Of a DNA stretch of 64,000 bases, positions 51,087 to 60,097 are shown piece after piece. The stretch comes from Lachnospiraceae bacterium. Lineage in GTDB: Bacteria; Bacillota; Clostridia; Lachnospirales; Lachnospiraceae. The notes beneath the pieces were generated by a model. It did not search any database, was not told the origin of the DNA, and saw nothing but the letters and a program-made list of their open reading frames with translations. Numbering within the stretch: position 1 is the stretch's first letter; each line of letters opens with the position of its first letter. The stretch lies in contig JAAZZQ010000003.1 in assembly GCA_014239155.1 (NCBI GenBank), forward strand, positions 1 through 64,000, written 5' to 3'. Position numbers and translations under genes: made by a program.

Positions 51087-53018
51087 TTAATGTCCTCTTG
51101 CAAAATTTTTCGTTTTATGAACATTACGAATTGTTTTTTTACTTTTCGTTTTTTGTGCTGATTCTTTGGGTCTTGCAATTTTACATTCTTTCTTTAAGCC
51201 ATATTCTCCTACTATTTTCCTTGGCTTTATCAGACACTTTTTATCAAATCCAATCAAGTCTTCACGACCCACAAGCTTTAATGCTTCCCGCACAAGACCA
51301 TAATTCTTGGGATTTCGATATTGTATCAGAGCGCGCTGCATCGCTTTTTCATGTGGGTTTTTGCAGACATAGACCGACTTCATCGTCGCAGGGTCTACTC
51401 CAGTATAGTACATTACTGTCGATATCGTTGATGGGGTCGGATAAAAATCCTGCACTTGTTCTGGCATATAGCCACCATCTCTCAAATACTCAGCAAGTGC
51501 CACTGCTTCTTTCAACGTAGAACCTGGGTGAGAGGACATTAAATAAGGAACTAAAAATTGATTTTTACCAATCTTTTGATTTAACCTGCGATATTTGTCT
51601 GTAAAAGACTTGTAGACAACATTGTCTGGCTTCCCCATCTTAGCCAAAACAGCATTACAAATATGTTCTGGTGCCACCTTGAGCTGCCCGCTAATGTGAT
51701 ATTCAACAAGTTCCCTAAAAAATGTATCGTCTTTATCCAACATTAAATAATCAAAACGTATACCAGAACGCACAAACACTTTCTTGACATTGGGAAGATT
51801 TCTTAGCTTACGCAAAAGTGACAAATAATTTGAGTGGTCCACTTCAAGGTTGGGACAAGGCTGCGGGCACAAGCACTGCCTATGTTTACATACACCAACC
51901 TGTAACTGCTTTGAGCAAGAAGGTTGTCTAAAATTTGCCGTTGGTCCTCCTACATCATGAATATAACCCTTAAAATCTTTATCTTGTATAATCTGCTTTG
52001 CTTCTTCTATAATAGACTCATGACTTCGCACTTGTACTGTTCTTCCTTGATGAAATGTAAGCGCGCAAAAATTACATCCCCCAAAGCATCCTCGATTACT
52101 AATCAGAGAAAACCTCACTTCTGATATCGCTGGCACTCCGCCTTGCACTTCATAAGAAGGGTGATATGCTCTCTGATAAGGCAGCGCATAAACATCATCC
52201 ATCTCTTGTGTGGAGAGTGGCTTCTGTGGTATATTCTGCACAATATACAATCCATTCGGATAAGGTTCTACCAAGGTATTTCCATTGAACGAATCTGTGT
52301 TACAATATTGTATTTGAAAGCTTTTGGCATACAACAACCTATCAGCTACCATATCATCATAAGAAGGTAACAATTTGTAATCATATAAATTAGAAATATC
52401 TCTTGTCTTGTACACTGTTCCCGCGATAAAAGATAAATCTTTTACAGAAATACCACTGTTAAGGGCATCTGCAATCTCTATAATGGACCTCTCCCCCATA
52501 CCATATGAAAGAATATCTGCCTGACTATCCAATAAGATTGAACGTTTAAAAGAATCTGACCAATAATCATAATGTGCCATGCGTCTAAGACTTGCCTCAA
52601 TTCCACCAATAATAATTGGAATATTCTTATATTTCTTACGAATGAGATTACTATACACAACTGTAGCGTGATCAGGTCTTTTGTATGCTGTACCCCCCGG
52701 CGTATAAGCGTCTGTCTCGCGGTGCTTTTTAGATACATAGTAATGGTTTACCATAGAATCCATATTTCCAGAAGACACCAAAAAACCAAGCCGCGGCATG
52801 CCTAACACTGCAATACTTTCATCATTTTTCCAATCTGGCTGAGAAATAATGCCGACATAATATCCATTCGCTTGCAAAACACGAGTGATAATTGCCGCAC
52901 CAAAAGATGGGTGATCTACATAGGCATCTCCTGTGACATAAATAAAATCCAACTGTTGAATACCAAGTTCCTGTACCTCTTCCATCGTCATGGGAAGAAA
53001 ACCATTCGCAAGTGACAA
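51087..53018 (-). CDS. YgiQ family radical SAM protein
   Basis: Product of 643 residues starting at TTG with AGGAGG upstream. It begins NGFLPMTMEEVQELGIQQLD FIYVTGDAYVDHPSFG, typical of YgiQ, has the cluster motif GCFGGCNFCALTFHQGRTVQ near residue 310 (CxxxCxxC) and, near 380, CKHRQCLCPQPCPNLEVDHS. A basic, Lys-rich tail of about 60 residues ends the protein. The reaction is unknown. Confidence 0.92.
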   Translation of the reverse strand: MSLANGFLPMTMEEVQELGIQQLDFIYVTGDAYVDHPSFGAAIITRVLQANGYYVGIISQPDWKNDESIAVLGMPRLGFLVSSGNMDSMVNHYYVSKKHRETDAYTPGGTAYKRPDHATVVYSNLIRKKYKNIPIIIGGIEASLRRMAHYDYWSDSFKRSILLDSQADILSYGMGERSIIEIADALNSGISVKDLSFIAGTVYKTRDISNLYDYKLLPSYDDMVADRLLYAKSFQIQYCNTDSFNGNTLVEPYPNGLYIVQNIPQKPLSTQEMDDVYALPYQRAYHPSYEVQGGVPAISEVRFSLISNRGCFGGCNFCALTFHQGRTVQVRSHESIIEEAKQIIQDKDFKGYIHDVGGPTANFRQPSCSKQLQVGVCKHRQCLCPQPCPNLEVDHSNYLSLLRKLRNLPNVKKVFVRSGIRFDYLMLDKDDTFFRELVEYHISGQLKVAPEHICNAVLAKMGKPDNVVYKSFTDKYRRLNQKIGKNQFLVPYLMSSHPGSTLKEAVALAEYLRDGGYMPEQVQDFYPTPSTISTVMYYTGVDPATMKSVYVCKNPHEKAMQRALIQYRNPKNYGLVREALKLVGREDLIGFDKKCLIKPRKIVGEYGLKKECKIARPKESAQKTKSKKTIRNVHKTKNFARGH

Positions 53019-53040
53019 CGCGCAATCCTCCTATATGAAA

Positions 53041-53748
53041 CTAATTATTCAAATCCATAATTTCCTGTTCTGTCAAGGGTCTATAGGCACCTTTTTGCAG
53101 AGTGGAATCCAAATACAATGTTCCCATTGAAAGACGCCTTAAATAAGTGACAGTGCCACCCACAGCCTGAATCATTCGTTTTACTTGATGAAAACGTCCC
53201 TCTATAATGGTCAATTCCATAGAATAGCGCCCTTTTGATTGTGACAAAAGATTTACCTTCGCTGGCAATGTCAGTGCAGTGTCTCCAATATCTACACCAA
53301 CCTCTAATTGTCTAATATTAGAATCTGTAATATCTCCCGCACATTCCACATAGTAGGTCTTATCCACATGTTTCCCGGGAGAAAGCAAATTATGTGCCAA
53401 TTCCCCATCATTTGTAATCAATAATAATCCCTCTGTGTCCTTATCCAACCTTCCAACTGGAAACAATCCTTTTCCGCGAGCATCCAATAACAAAGTCATC
53501 ACAGTTGGTTCCTGACTATCCTTTGTTGCAGTCACCACTCCAGCAGGTTTATAGAGCATATAATAATATAACTTCTGATAGCTTAAACTTTGTCCCATAT
53601 AACAGACATTATCTTTTTCTTCATCTAATTGAAAATCCGATTTTTTGACAATAATGTCATTCACAGACACAAGCCCCTTTTTAATAAACCCTTTTACTTG
53701 GCTTCGTGTTCCAATCTGCATATCACATAGAAATTTATCCAGTCTCAT
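53041..53748 (-). CDS. RsuA/RluB-family pseudouridine synthase
   Basis: Product of 235 residues: an N-terminal S4 domain (MRLDKFLCDMQIGTRSQVKG) followed by the synthase core with LYKPAGVVTATKDSQEPTVM, the catalytic Asp in VGRLDKDTEGLLLITNDGEL, and IIEGRFHQVKRMIQAVGGTV. Typical of enzymes modifying 16S or 23S rRNA. The ATG at 53748 follows GGGAGTGG; an upstream in-frame ATG at 53772 lacks a site. YgiQ follows after 22 bases. Confidence 0.9.
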   Translation of the reverse strand: MRLDKFLCDMQIGTRSQVKGFIKKGLVSVNDIIVKKSDFQLDEEKDNVCYMGQSLSYQKLYYYMLYKPAGVVTATKDSQEPTVMTLLLDARGKGLFPVGRLDKDTEGLLLITNDGELAHNLLSPGKHVDKTYYVECAGDITDSNIRQLEVGVDIGDTALTLPAKVNLLSQSKGRYSMELTIIEGRFHQVKRMIQAVGGTVTYLRRLSMGTLYLDSTLQKGAYRPLTEQEIMDLNN

Positions 53749-53891
53749 AACCACTCCCACTACATATTGCATTTTAATTTATCGTTTCATAAAATGGTTT
53801 CTTTCCCTATAAAATATAATAATAGACTCTCAGAAAAATCTTTTGCCAAGATAAATATAAAAAATTCTGAGAAACAAACGTGGAGGTGTTT

Positions 53892-54839
53892 ATGCTGTTT
53901 AAAACCTTGGCATATTTATTGCTCATTATCATTATCTTAAGCCGACCCGATGCTGCATTTCAATATGCCTATGAAGGTCTATACCAATGGGCTGCCAAAA
54001 TGGTTCCCACACTCTTCCCGTTTATGATGATTAGTTCTATTATGGTTTACAGCGGTGCTGACCTCGCACTTGGACAGATGCTCAGCTATATCCTAAAGCG
54101 CATCTACCGATACAGCAATTATGGATTATATGCAATTTTTATGGGATTTTTCTGTGGATTTCCTATGGGCGCCAAAGTTGTAAGTGAACTGTATGAAAAT
54201 CAAAAACTTACAAAATCAGAAGCAGAAACTTTGCTTGCTTTCTGCAACAATATAGGACCAGCATACTTTATGGGAATCATTATCCCTATACTTCATACCA
54301 GCGGATATCATCATACACTGCCTTTTCTGTTTGGTATGTATGGAATCCCAGCACTTTATGGTCTTTTTATCGGAAATCTCACTGCTGCCAAAAGGCAGAC
54401 AAAAAAACCATGTTCTGTAATTCTTAACCAAAATACCTTTGAAGCACCAAAACTTTCTTTGGCAACAGCCCTTAAAAAATCCTGTATGGACAACACACAA
54501 TCTCTTATTATTTTAGGTGGCTATATTACATTTACAAATGCTTTTCGGATACTTCTTGATCTTGTACCACTATCAACCAACAGTAAAAACGTTTTATCCA
54601 GTTTTTTAGAAATTATTGGCGGGGTTCAGGCAATCCATACAACTGCTATTCCATCAGCACAAAAAATCTTCTGGATTATGACTGCACTTTGCTTTGGTGG
54701 TATTTCCTGTATCTTGCAAACAAGCAGCTTCTTAGAAAAGGCAGGATTGTCTATCACATATTACCTCAAACATAAACTTGTTATCACAGCCATCTCCGCA
54801 GGTTACTATTTTGTTATTACAAATTTTAGAAATTACTAA
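53892..54839 (+). CDS. YlbJ-like integral membrane protein (nucleoside-recognition domain)
   Basis: Product of 315 residues with about eight membrane helices. Motifs of the Gate/nucleoside-recognition family are AAKMVPTLFPFMMISSIMVY, GFFCGFPMGAKVVSELYENQ KLTKSEAETLLAFCNNIGPA YF, as in YlbJ and SpoIIIA/SpoVM-type sporulation proteins. In Bacillus, YlbJ is a mother-cell sporulation protein; this one is somewhat shorter. The ATG at 53892 is used because GGAGG lies five bases upstream; a GTG at 53880 lacks a site. Confidence 0.75.
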   Translation: MLFKTLAYLLLIIIILSRPDAAFQYAYEGLYQWAAKMVPTLFPFMMISSIMVYSGADLALGQMLSYILKRIYRYSNYGLYAIFMGFFCGFPMGAKVVSELYENQKLTKSEAETLLAFCNNIGPAYFMGIIIPILHTSGYHHTLPFLFGMYGIPALYGLFIGNLTAAKRQTKKPCSVILNQNTFEAPKLSLATALKKSCMDNTQSLIILGGYITFTNAFRILLDLVPLSTNSKNVLSSFLEIIGGVQAIHTTAIPSAQKIFWIMTALCFGGISCILQTSSFLEKAGLSITYYLKHKLVITAISAGYYFVITNFRNY

Positions 54840-54843
54840 AATT

Positions 54844-54920
54844 CAAGAATGCCATCAGTATTTTTGCTGCAATGTGCAAGTCAGCTCTACTGACATATTA
54901 CAGATTCACACACCTGTAAT
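54844..54920. repeat. Family II multi-hairpin intergenic element, copy D
   Basis: About 77 bases, roughly 80% identical to 62059-62134. Hairpin AAGAATGC / GTATTTTT is kept by G-T pairs; GTCAGctctaCTGAC lies inside an outer stem TGTG...CACA. It fills the space between converging ylbJ-like and amidase genes; the amidase stop codon follows at once. Confidence 0.7.
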
Positions 54921-55967
54921 TTAATTGGCACTGGTAAGCCTTATCACATTTGAATCTGCACTTTTATCATACAGATTATATGCCCTAAAAATTAGATTTT
55001 CTTTTTTGCCATACTCCATGCTGACAGATATTGTTATTGTCGGACTTCCTTTCGTCCACGGTTGAAGTACCGACCACGTCAAACCATTGTCATAAGAATA
55101 AGAATAATATTGAATTGGTGACTCTGCGTCCAGTGCTGTCAGTTCCACAGTTGCATACTTTCCTGTTTTGTCATAATTCAAAAGATTTGCACTTACATGG
55201 GTTGGCGCTGTCGTATCATTACATACGCGATTTGAGGGAACAGGAACAGCCAAAGGCGCATATCCACTGTAATCTGTCTTGCCGTCTTTTGATACAAGGC
55301 CAAAATATCTAGCAACCGCCTCTGCGTCGCGCACTCCAAACTCTTTTAGTTTTTCCGGTGATAGTATATAAAGCGCGTCATTATTGTGGTCTACATGACA
55401 ATGTTCCACAATCACTGCTGGAATATTTCGCAGAGCACACTGGCGTATAATGCCATAGTAATCTGTCCCTTTGCTTCCAATTCTGGTTTTAATGCCGCGA
55501 TTAAAAAGTCCCATGTCTTCAAATTGTGTCAAAAATTCGTTTGCCGCAGAGTATCCTTGACTATACAATGCACCTTCTGACGGTATCCAGACTTCACTTC
55601 CATAGAGAATATGGGAAATAGACATATTAAAGTGCAAAGAAAAAACAAAATCTGCGTTCACTTTGTCTGCAAATTCAGCTCTTTTTTCCAGAGACATATC
55701 TATATCCTCAGAATGGGTTAAAAACACCTGGACATTTTGATATTTTTCCAACTGTTCTTTCATATACAATGCGACTGCCATAGTATAGTTCTTTTCTGGG
55801 ATCGGCAGATAATCCGTGCCCAAATTAGAACCGCCATGCCCAGGATCAATCACAACCACAACTGGTTTTGACGCGTTTACACTGGGCATATGCACTGATG
55901 ACAATAGCATTGCTGTAATCGAAATGGATAAAATAACTGATGTTATCTTACATCTAAAAAATCTCAT
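54921..55967 (-). CDS. Secreted N-acetylmuramoyl-L-alanine amidase (Amidase_3)
   Basis: Product of 348 residues. Signal peptide about 1-32 (VILSISITAMLLSSVHMPSV NA). The Amidase_3 domain has the zinc ligands His in VVVIDPGHGGSNLG, Glu in PEKNYTMAVALY and His in FVFSLHFNMS, and the catalytic Glu in AVIVEHCHVD near 190. After about residue 235 a beta-sandwich-like domain of about 110 residues follows (VELTALDAESPIQYYSYSYD), probably for wall binding. Cuts the peptide from peptidoglycan glycans. Follows the coiled-coil protein gene by 20 bases. Confidence 0.92.
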   Translation of the reverse strand: MRFFRCKITSVILSISITAMLLSSVHMPSVNASKPVVVVIDPGHGGSNLGTDYLPIPEKNYTMAVALYMKEQLEKYQNVQVFLTHSEDIDMSLEKRAEFADKVNADFVFSLHFNMSISHILYGSEVWIPSEGALYSQGYSAANEFLTQFEDMGLFNRGIKTRIGSKGTDYYGIIRQCALRNIPAVIVEHCHVDHNNDALYILSPEKLKEFGVRDAEAVARYFGLVSKDGKTDYSGYAPLAVPVPSNRVCNDTTAPTHVSANLLNYDKTGKYATVELTALDAESPIQYYSYSYDNGLTWSVLQPWTKGSPTITISVSMEYGKKENLIFRAYNLYDKSADSNVIRLTSAN

Positions 55968-55987
55968 ACATTCTCTCCTTTAACTTG

Positions 55988-56590
55988 TTAAATCAATGCT
56001 ATATTCCCCGTATCTGTCTCAGTCACGGACTGCATTTCTCCCATCGACTCCTCTGATGGTACAAGTTCTGCACGGTTTGCGGTTACAATATTTTCTATTT
56101 CCTGAAGATTTCCTACCAAAGTGTTATAATCACGGGCAGCAGTCGCTATCGACTCTTTCAGAACACTCTCAAGATTTGCAAGCATACTGTCCGTATATTG
56201 CATTGCAGCAGATTTAACGGCATTTGCTTCTATTGTTGCATTATCCAAAATCTCTTGTGCTTGTCTGGTTGCCATCTCTACAATCTCATTTGCCTGTTCA
56301 TATGCCTGTTGCATAATCTGATGTTCACTGACCAATTCATTTGTTTGTACAGCTGCATTATTCAATAACTCTTGTGCTTTTTGTTTTGCATCATTTAAAA
56401 TCGCCTCTTTATTTGTAATAATCTTCTGATAGCGCTTGATTTCCTCTGGCGTTTTCATACGCAATTCACGGAGCAAATCATCAATTTCTGCCTTGTTTAC
56501 CATGATTACATCTGTTGAGAACGCCTTATACTTGCAGTTGTCTATGAACTCCTCTATTTCATCTATTAACTGCTCTATCCTGCTGCTCAT
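55988..56590 (-). CDS. Coiled-coil protein, V-ATPase subunit H/E- or DivIVA-like
   Basis: Product of 200 residues, nearly all predicted helix. The central part (about 55-150), with many Ala, Glu and Gln, e.g. AILNDAKQKAQELLNNAAVQ TNELV and IVEMATRQAQEILDNATIEA, is a long coiled coil like those annotated vacuolar H+-ATPase subunit H or ATP synthase b-like in Clostridia. The N-terminus MSSRIEQLIDEIEEFIDNCK YKAF is common to this family. Likely scaffold for cell division or wall synthesis, by analogy with DivIVA; unproven. GGAGG ten bases before the ATG at 56590 decides the start. Confidence 0.72.
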   Translation of the reverse strand: MSSRIEQLIDEIEEFIDNCKYKAFSTDVIMVNKAEIDDLLRELRMKTPEEIKRYQKIITNKEAILNDAKQKAQELLNNAAVQTNELVSEHQIMQQAYEQANEIVEMATRQAQEILDNATIEANAVKSAAMQYTDSMLANLESVLKESIATAARDYNTLVGNLQEIENIVTANRAELVPSEESMGEMQSVTETDTGNIALI

Positions 56591-56619
56591 GTATGTTATT
56601 CCTCCATAGCTCTGTTCCA

Positions 56620-56706
56620 ATTGAGTAGGAAGATTCTTCCCCTACTCGTCACACTACCCGTACGCCGCTTTAGCGGCTTACTCCCTTTGCACAGGTTTGT
56701 GCAATA
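56620..56706 (-). repeat. Family I multi-hairpin intergenic element, copy B
   Basis: On the minus strand it starts ATTGCACAAACCTGTGCA (perfect 6-bp hairpin), then GCCGCTAAAGCGGC and the terminal hairpin GAGTAGGGGAAG...CTTCCTACTC. Where copies A and C have GCCAC/GTGGC this copy has GCCGC/GCGGC, a paired change. It lies between coaD and the coiled-coil gene in the apparent operon. Confidence 0.75.
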
Positions 56707-56719
56707 AAAACAGAACATT

Positions 56720-57208
56720 TTATTCCACTACTCTAAATTTTTTGTATACAAGTTCTGCTACAAAATCAGGCACACACTGTGAGATATCTCCATGAAAAGC
56801 CGCAATTTCCTTTACACTTGACGAACTGAGATAAGCGTACTCAAGGCTCGTCGTCAAAAAAACAGTATCAAGCTCTCCATTTGACAGCTTTCTGTTTGTC
56901 TGTGCAATCTGCAATTCATATTCAAAGTCCGTAATTGCACGCAGTCCACGCACGGAAATATGAATATTTTTTTGTCTTGCATAGTCAATCAAGAGCCCAT
57001 TAAAAGAATCCACTGTCACATTCGGCAGCTTCTTTGTAGCTTCTTTTAATATACTAACACGTTCCTCAACAGAAAACAACGCATTCTTTGCCTTATTATC
57101 CAAAACACTTACCGTCAATTCATCAAACATTATGGACGCTCGTCTGATAATATCAAGGTGTCCAAGCGTCATTGGGTCAAAACTCCCCGGGTAAATTGCA
57201 GCATTCAT
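56720..57208 (-). CDS. coaD: Phosphopantetheine adenylyltransferase
   Basis: Product of 162 residues, penultimate step of coenzyme A synthesis. It starts MNAAIYPGSFDPMTLGHLDI IRRAS with the HxGH-type motif, and shows VSVLDNKAKNALFSVEERV, ISVRGLRAITDFEYELQIAQ and VFLTTSLEYAYLSSSSVKEI. The ATG at 57208 has GGAGG eleven bases upstream and gives the family's usual length. Follows rsmD by 29 bases, the normal pairing. Confidence 0.96.
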   Translation of the reverse strand: MNAAIYPGSFDPMTLGHLDIIRRASIMFDELTVSVLDNKAKNALFSVEERVSILKEATKKLPNVTVDSFNGLLIDYARQKNIHISVRGLRAITDFEYELQIAQTNRKLSNGELDTVFLTTSLEYAYLSSSSVKEIAAFHGDISQCVPDFVAELVYKKFRVVE

Positions 57209-57237
57209 GGCATCTATTTCCTCCAAATATTCTATTC

Positions 57238-57792
57238 TCACAATTCATCTTTTCTGATGAATACATGCTTACTCTTTCCGTATATTTTTTCTCTCTCAAC
57301 AACAAATCCCAATGTCTGGGCATAATCAAAAGAAGTTTGTGCAAAAGCCTCCACAACAATCAGCGTGTCCTCATTTACAAATGGAACATTTTGTATCAAC
57401 TCTAAAACCCGCTTGTCATAATCTTGATGATAAGGTGGGTCAAGAAAGATAATATCTGCTGTATCTTTTATCCCTCCTCGAAGCGCAGAAAAAACGTCTT
57501 GTCTTAACACAACAGATTTGTCCGTCAAATGCGTATGCTCTAAATTTTGTGTAATACATGCAATTGCCTTTTGATTGTTTTCCACAAAATATGCTTTTCG
57601 TGCTCCCCGGCTGAGCGCTTCAATGCCAATCCCGCCGCTGCCAGAAAAAAGATCCACAAACACTGCATCTGGTAACGCCGGCATTAATATATTAAAGAGC
57701 GTCTCTTTTATTCGGTCCGTTGTCGGACGTGTGTCTAATCCCTCTGGTGTTTTTAACAATAAGCGTCTGGCTGTCCCTGCAATTACTCTCAT
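57238..57792 (-). CDS. rsmD: 16S rRNA (guanine(966)-N(2))-methyltransferase RsmD
   Basis: Product of 184 residues. It begins MRVIAGTARRLLLKTPEGLD TRPTTDRIKETLFNIL, diagnostic of RsmD, has the SAM-binding loop DLFSGSGGIGIEALSRGARK and the catalytic DPPY in IIFLDPPYHQDYDK. GGAGG lies six bases before the ATG at 57792. It follows parC by 48 bases. Confidence 0.95.
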   Translation of the reverse strand: MRVIAGTARRLLLKTPEGLDTRPTTDRIKETLFNILMPALPDAVFVDLFSGSGGIGIEALSRGARKAYFVENNQKAIACITQNLEHTHLTDKSVVLRQDVFSALRGGIKDTADIIFLDPPYHQDYDKRVLELIQNVPFVNEDTLIVVEAFAQTSFDYAQTLGFVVEREKIYGKSKHVFIRKDEL

Positions 57793-57840
57793 AAAAATCC
57801 TCCAGTTATTTCTATCCCACCAATACAATGGATTATTTTA

Positions 57841-60078
57841 TTATACTCTAATCTTTGTCCCTTTTGTATCCCTTTTGTTTAGTTTTATTTTGCTAATTGG
57901 TACTTGTTTCTCTTTATATACAATCGAATCTTCTGTATCAGTTTGGCAATAGTACACATTTTCGATAACATCTTTCTCTCCAAGTCGCATTCCCCGCACA
58001 CCAATTGCCGTTTTCTTAAACTCTGCAATCTCATCTGTATCAAACCTTAGAAAATAGCCTTCTTTGCTCTGTAAAATTAAATGTTGATGTTCTGTTATCA
58101 GTTTAATACTAATCAATTCATCTTCCTCACCAAGCTTTGTCGCCGCAACTGTTCGCTTGGTTGCATCAAATTCTCCACCGCTTACAATCTTGCACATTCC
58201 TTGTCTGGTGACAAAAAGCAATCGATAAAGATTTAATTCTGACTGACTTGCAATATTAAGAATATCTTCTGTACTAGAACTATAATTGCTTATATTATCC
58301 ACTGGCAGGCCCTTATCCCTAAATTTTCCAAAGGGAATATCCGCCACCTTAATTGTATGCAGTTGCCCTGTGTTGGTAAACAGACAAATTCTGCCGGTGT
58401 TGCGACATTTCACAACATATTTAAACTCCGCGTGCGCTGCCTCTTTGTTTCTTTCATACGTAGTCATATCAATTGTTTTGCAGTAGCCAAATTTATCCAT
58501 AAGGAACATAATGTCCATCTCCTCAAGCTTCTTTTCCTCATAGACAGCCTCCTGCGCATTCTCTATCTGTGTCTTGCGCTTTTTTGCATATTCCTTTTTA
58601 AGCGCATCAAGGTCCTGTATAATAACCTGCGCCATAGAATCCCGTCTGTCAAGAATATCCTCATATCGATAAATATTGGCATTGGTTTCTTTATTCTCCT
58701 TGATAAGCGCATCAATTTCTAAACCGATTAATTTGTACAGGCGCATATCCAAGATTGCATTGGCCTGCCGCTCCGTAAAATTCAACTGTTGTGCCATAAC
58801 AGAGGACTCTTTAGAGCGAAATTGAATTCCATCTATCACACCGCTTGTCAAGCAATTCTTCACTGTATTTCTGTCTTTAGAACCGCGCAAAATCTCTATA
58901 ATCAAATCAATAATATTGCAGGCGCGAATCAAACCTTCCTGTATTTCTCGCTTTTCTAGTTCTTTGTTTAACAGCGTTGTATATTTTCTTGTAGTAATCT
59001 CGTATTGAAACGCCACATTGCGCGCAATAATACTCTTTAATCCCAACGTTTCTGGTCTACCGTCAGCAATTGCAATCATATTTACGCCAAAAGTATCCTC
59101 TAGGCGTGTCTTTTTATATAATAAATTCTTAAAATTCTCAACATCCGTATCTTTTTTTAGCTCAATAACAATGCGAATCCCTTCCTTTGAGGATTGATTT
59201 GAAATATCCAAAATTTCCGGCGCTTTTTTCTGCTCATACAAAGAAGCAATATCCTGCAGAAATTTTCCAATATTTGCCCCAATCATTGTATAAGGTATTT
59301 CTGTTATTATCAGATTCAGCTTTCCACCTTTTACCTTCTCCACTTCAACCTTACCGCGAAGCTTAATCTTTCCCATTCCGGTTTCATAAATAGACAAAAG
59401 GTCATCTTTGTTGCAGACAATCCCGCCAGTAGGAAAATCAGGACCTTTTATATACTTCATCAGCTCCTGTGTTGTAATATTCTCATTCATCATATAAGCT
59501 TTTGTCGCCTCAATCACTTCTCCTAGATTGTGCGGTGGAATGCTTGTCACCATGCCGACGGCAATTCCTTCAGAACCATTGACAAGCAAATTGGGAAACC
59601 GACAAGGCAAGACACTTGGCTCCTTTTCTGTCTCATCAAAATTGGGAACAAAATCCACAACGTCTTTGTCAAGGTCTGCTAAGATTGCTTCCTGCGAAAT
59701 CTTCTGAAGCCTTGCCTCAGTATAACGCATGGCAGCAGCACCGTCTCCTTCAATATTGCCAAAATTGCCATGCCCATCAATTAAGGGAATCCCCTTTTTA
59801 AAGTCTTGTGTGAGAACTACTAATGCATCATAAATAGAACTGTCTCCATGTGGGTGGTATTTACCCATTGTATCGCCAACAATACGGGCACTCTTTCTAT
59901 AAGGTCGGTCATATCGTATTCCCAGTTCATGCATATCATACAAAGTGCGCCGCTGCACGGGTTTTAATCCATCTCTGACATCTGGCAGCGCTCTTGCAAT
60001 AATGACACTCATAGCATAGTCAATAAATGACCGCTGCATGGTCTCCGAATACTCTGTTTTTATAATTCTCTCTTCCAT
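57841..60078 (-). CDS. parC: DNA topoisomerase IV subunit A (type IIA)
   Basis: Product of 745 residues. [27 protein letters not shown] near the N-terminus, [20 protein letters not shown], and the active-site Tyr in [15 protein letters not shown] near 119; the C-terminal part forms a reduced beta-pinwheel without the GyrA box (QRRGGxG), which argues for ParC over GyrA. The end is short (TKGTKIRV). Subunit B is immediately upstream. As in other Firmicutes, a separate gyrAB pair is expected elsewhere. Confidence 0.85.
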   Translation of the reverse strand: MEERIIKTEYSETMQRSFIDYAMSVIIARALPDVRDGLKPVQRRTLYDMHELGIRYDRPYRKSARIVGDTMGKYHPHGDSSIYDALVVLTQDFKKGIPLIDGHGNFGNIEGDGAAAMRYTEARLQKISQEAILADLDKDVVDFVPNFDETEKEPSVLPCRFPNLLVNGSEGIAVGMVTSIPPHNLGEVIEATKAYMMNENITTQELMKYIKGPDFPTGGIVCNKDDLLSIYETGMGKIKLRGKVEVEKVKGGKLNLIITEIPYTMIGANIGKFLQDIASLYEQKKAPEILDISNQSSKEGIRIVIELKKDTDVENFKNLLYKKTRLEDTFGVNMIAIADGRPETLGLKSIIARNVAFQYEITTRKYTTLLNKELEKREIQEGLIRACNIIDLIIEILRGSKDRNTVKNCLTSGVIDGIQFRSKESSVMAQQLNFTERQANAILDMRLYKLIGLEIDALIKENKETNANIYRYEDILDRRDSMAQVIIQDLDALKKEYAKKRKTQIENAQEAVYEEKKLEEMDIMFLMDKFGYCKTIDMTTYERNKEAAHAEFKYVVKCRNTGRICLFTNTGQLHTIKVADIPFGKFRDKGLPVDNISNYSSSTEDILNIASQSELNLYRLLFVTRQGMCKIVSGGEFDATKRTVAATKLGEEDELISIKLITEHQHLILQSKEGYFLRFDTDEIAEFKKTAIGVRGMRLGEKDVIENVYYCQTDTEDSIVYKEKQVPISKIKLNKRDTKGTKIRV

Positions 60079-60097
60079 AAGTTCACTTACTCCTTAT

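Noticed and set aside
50969-51520. 183-residue plus-strand ORF
   Set aside because: It lies antisense to the YgiQ and SDR genes, has no ribosome site and encodes a low-complexity sequence rich in Ser, Leu and Phe. It is a shadow of the real minus-strand genes.
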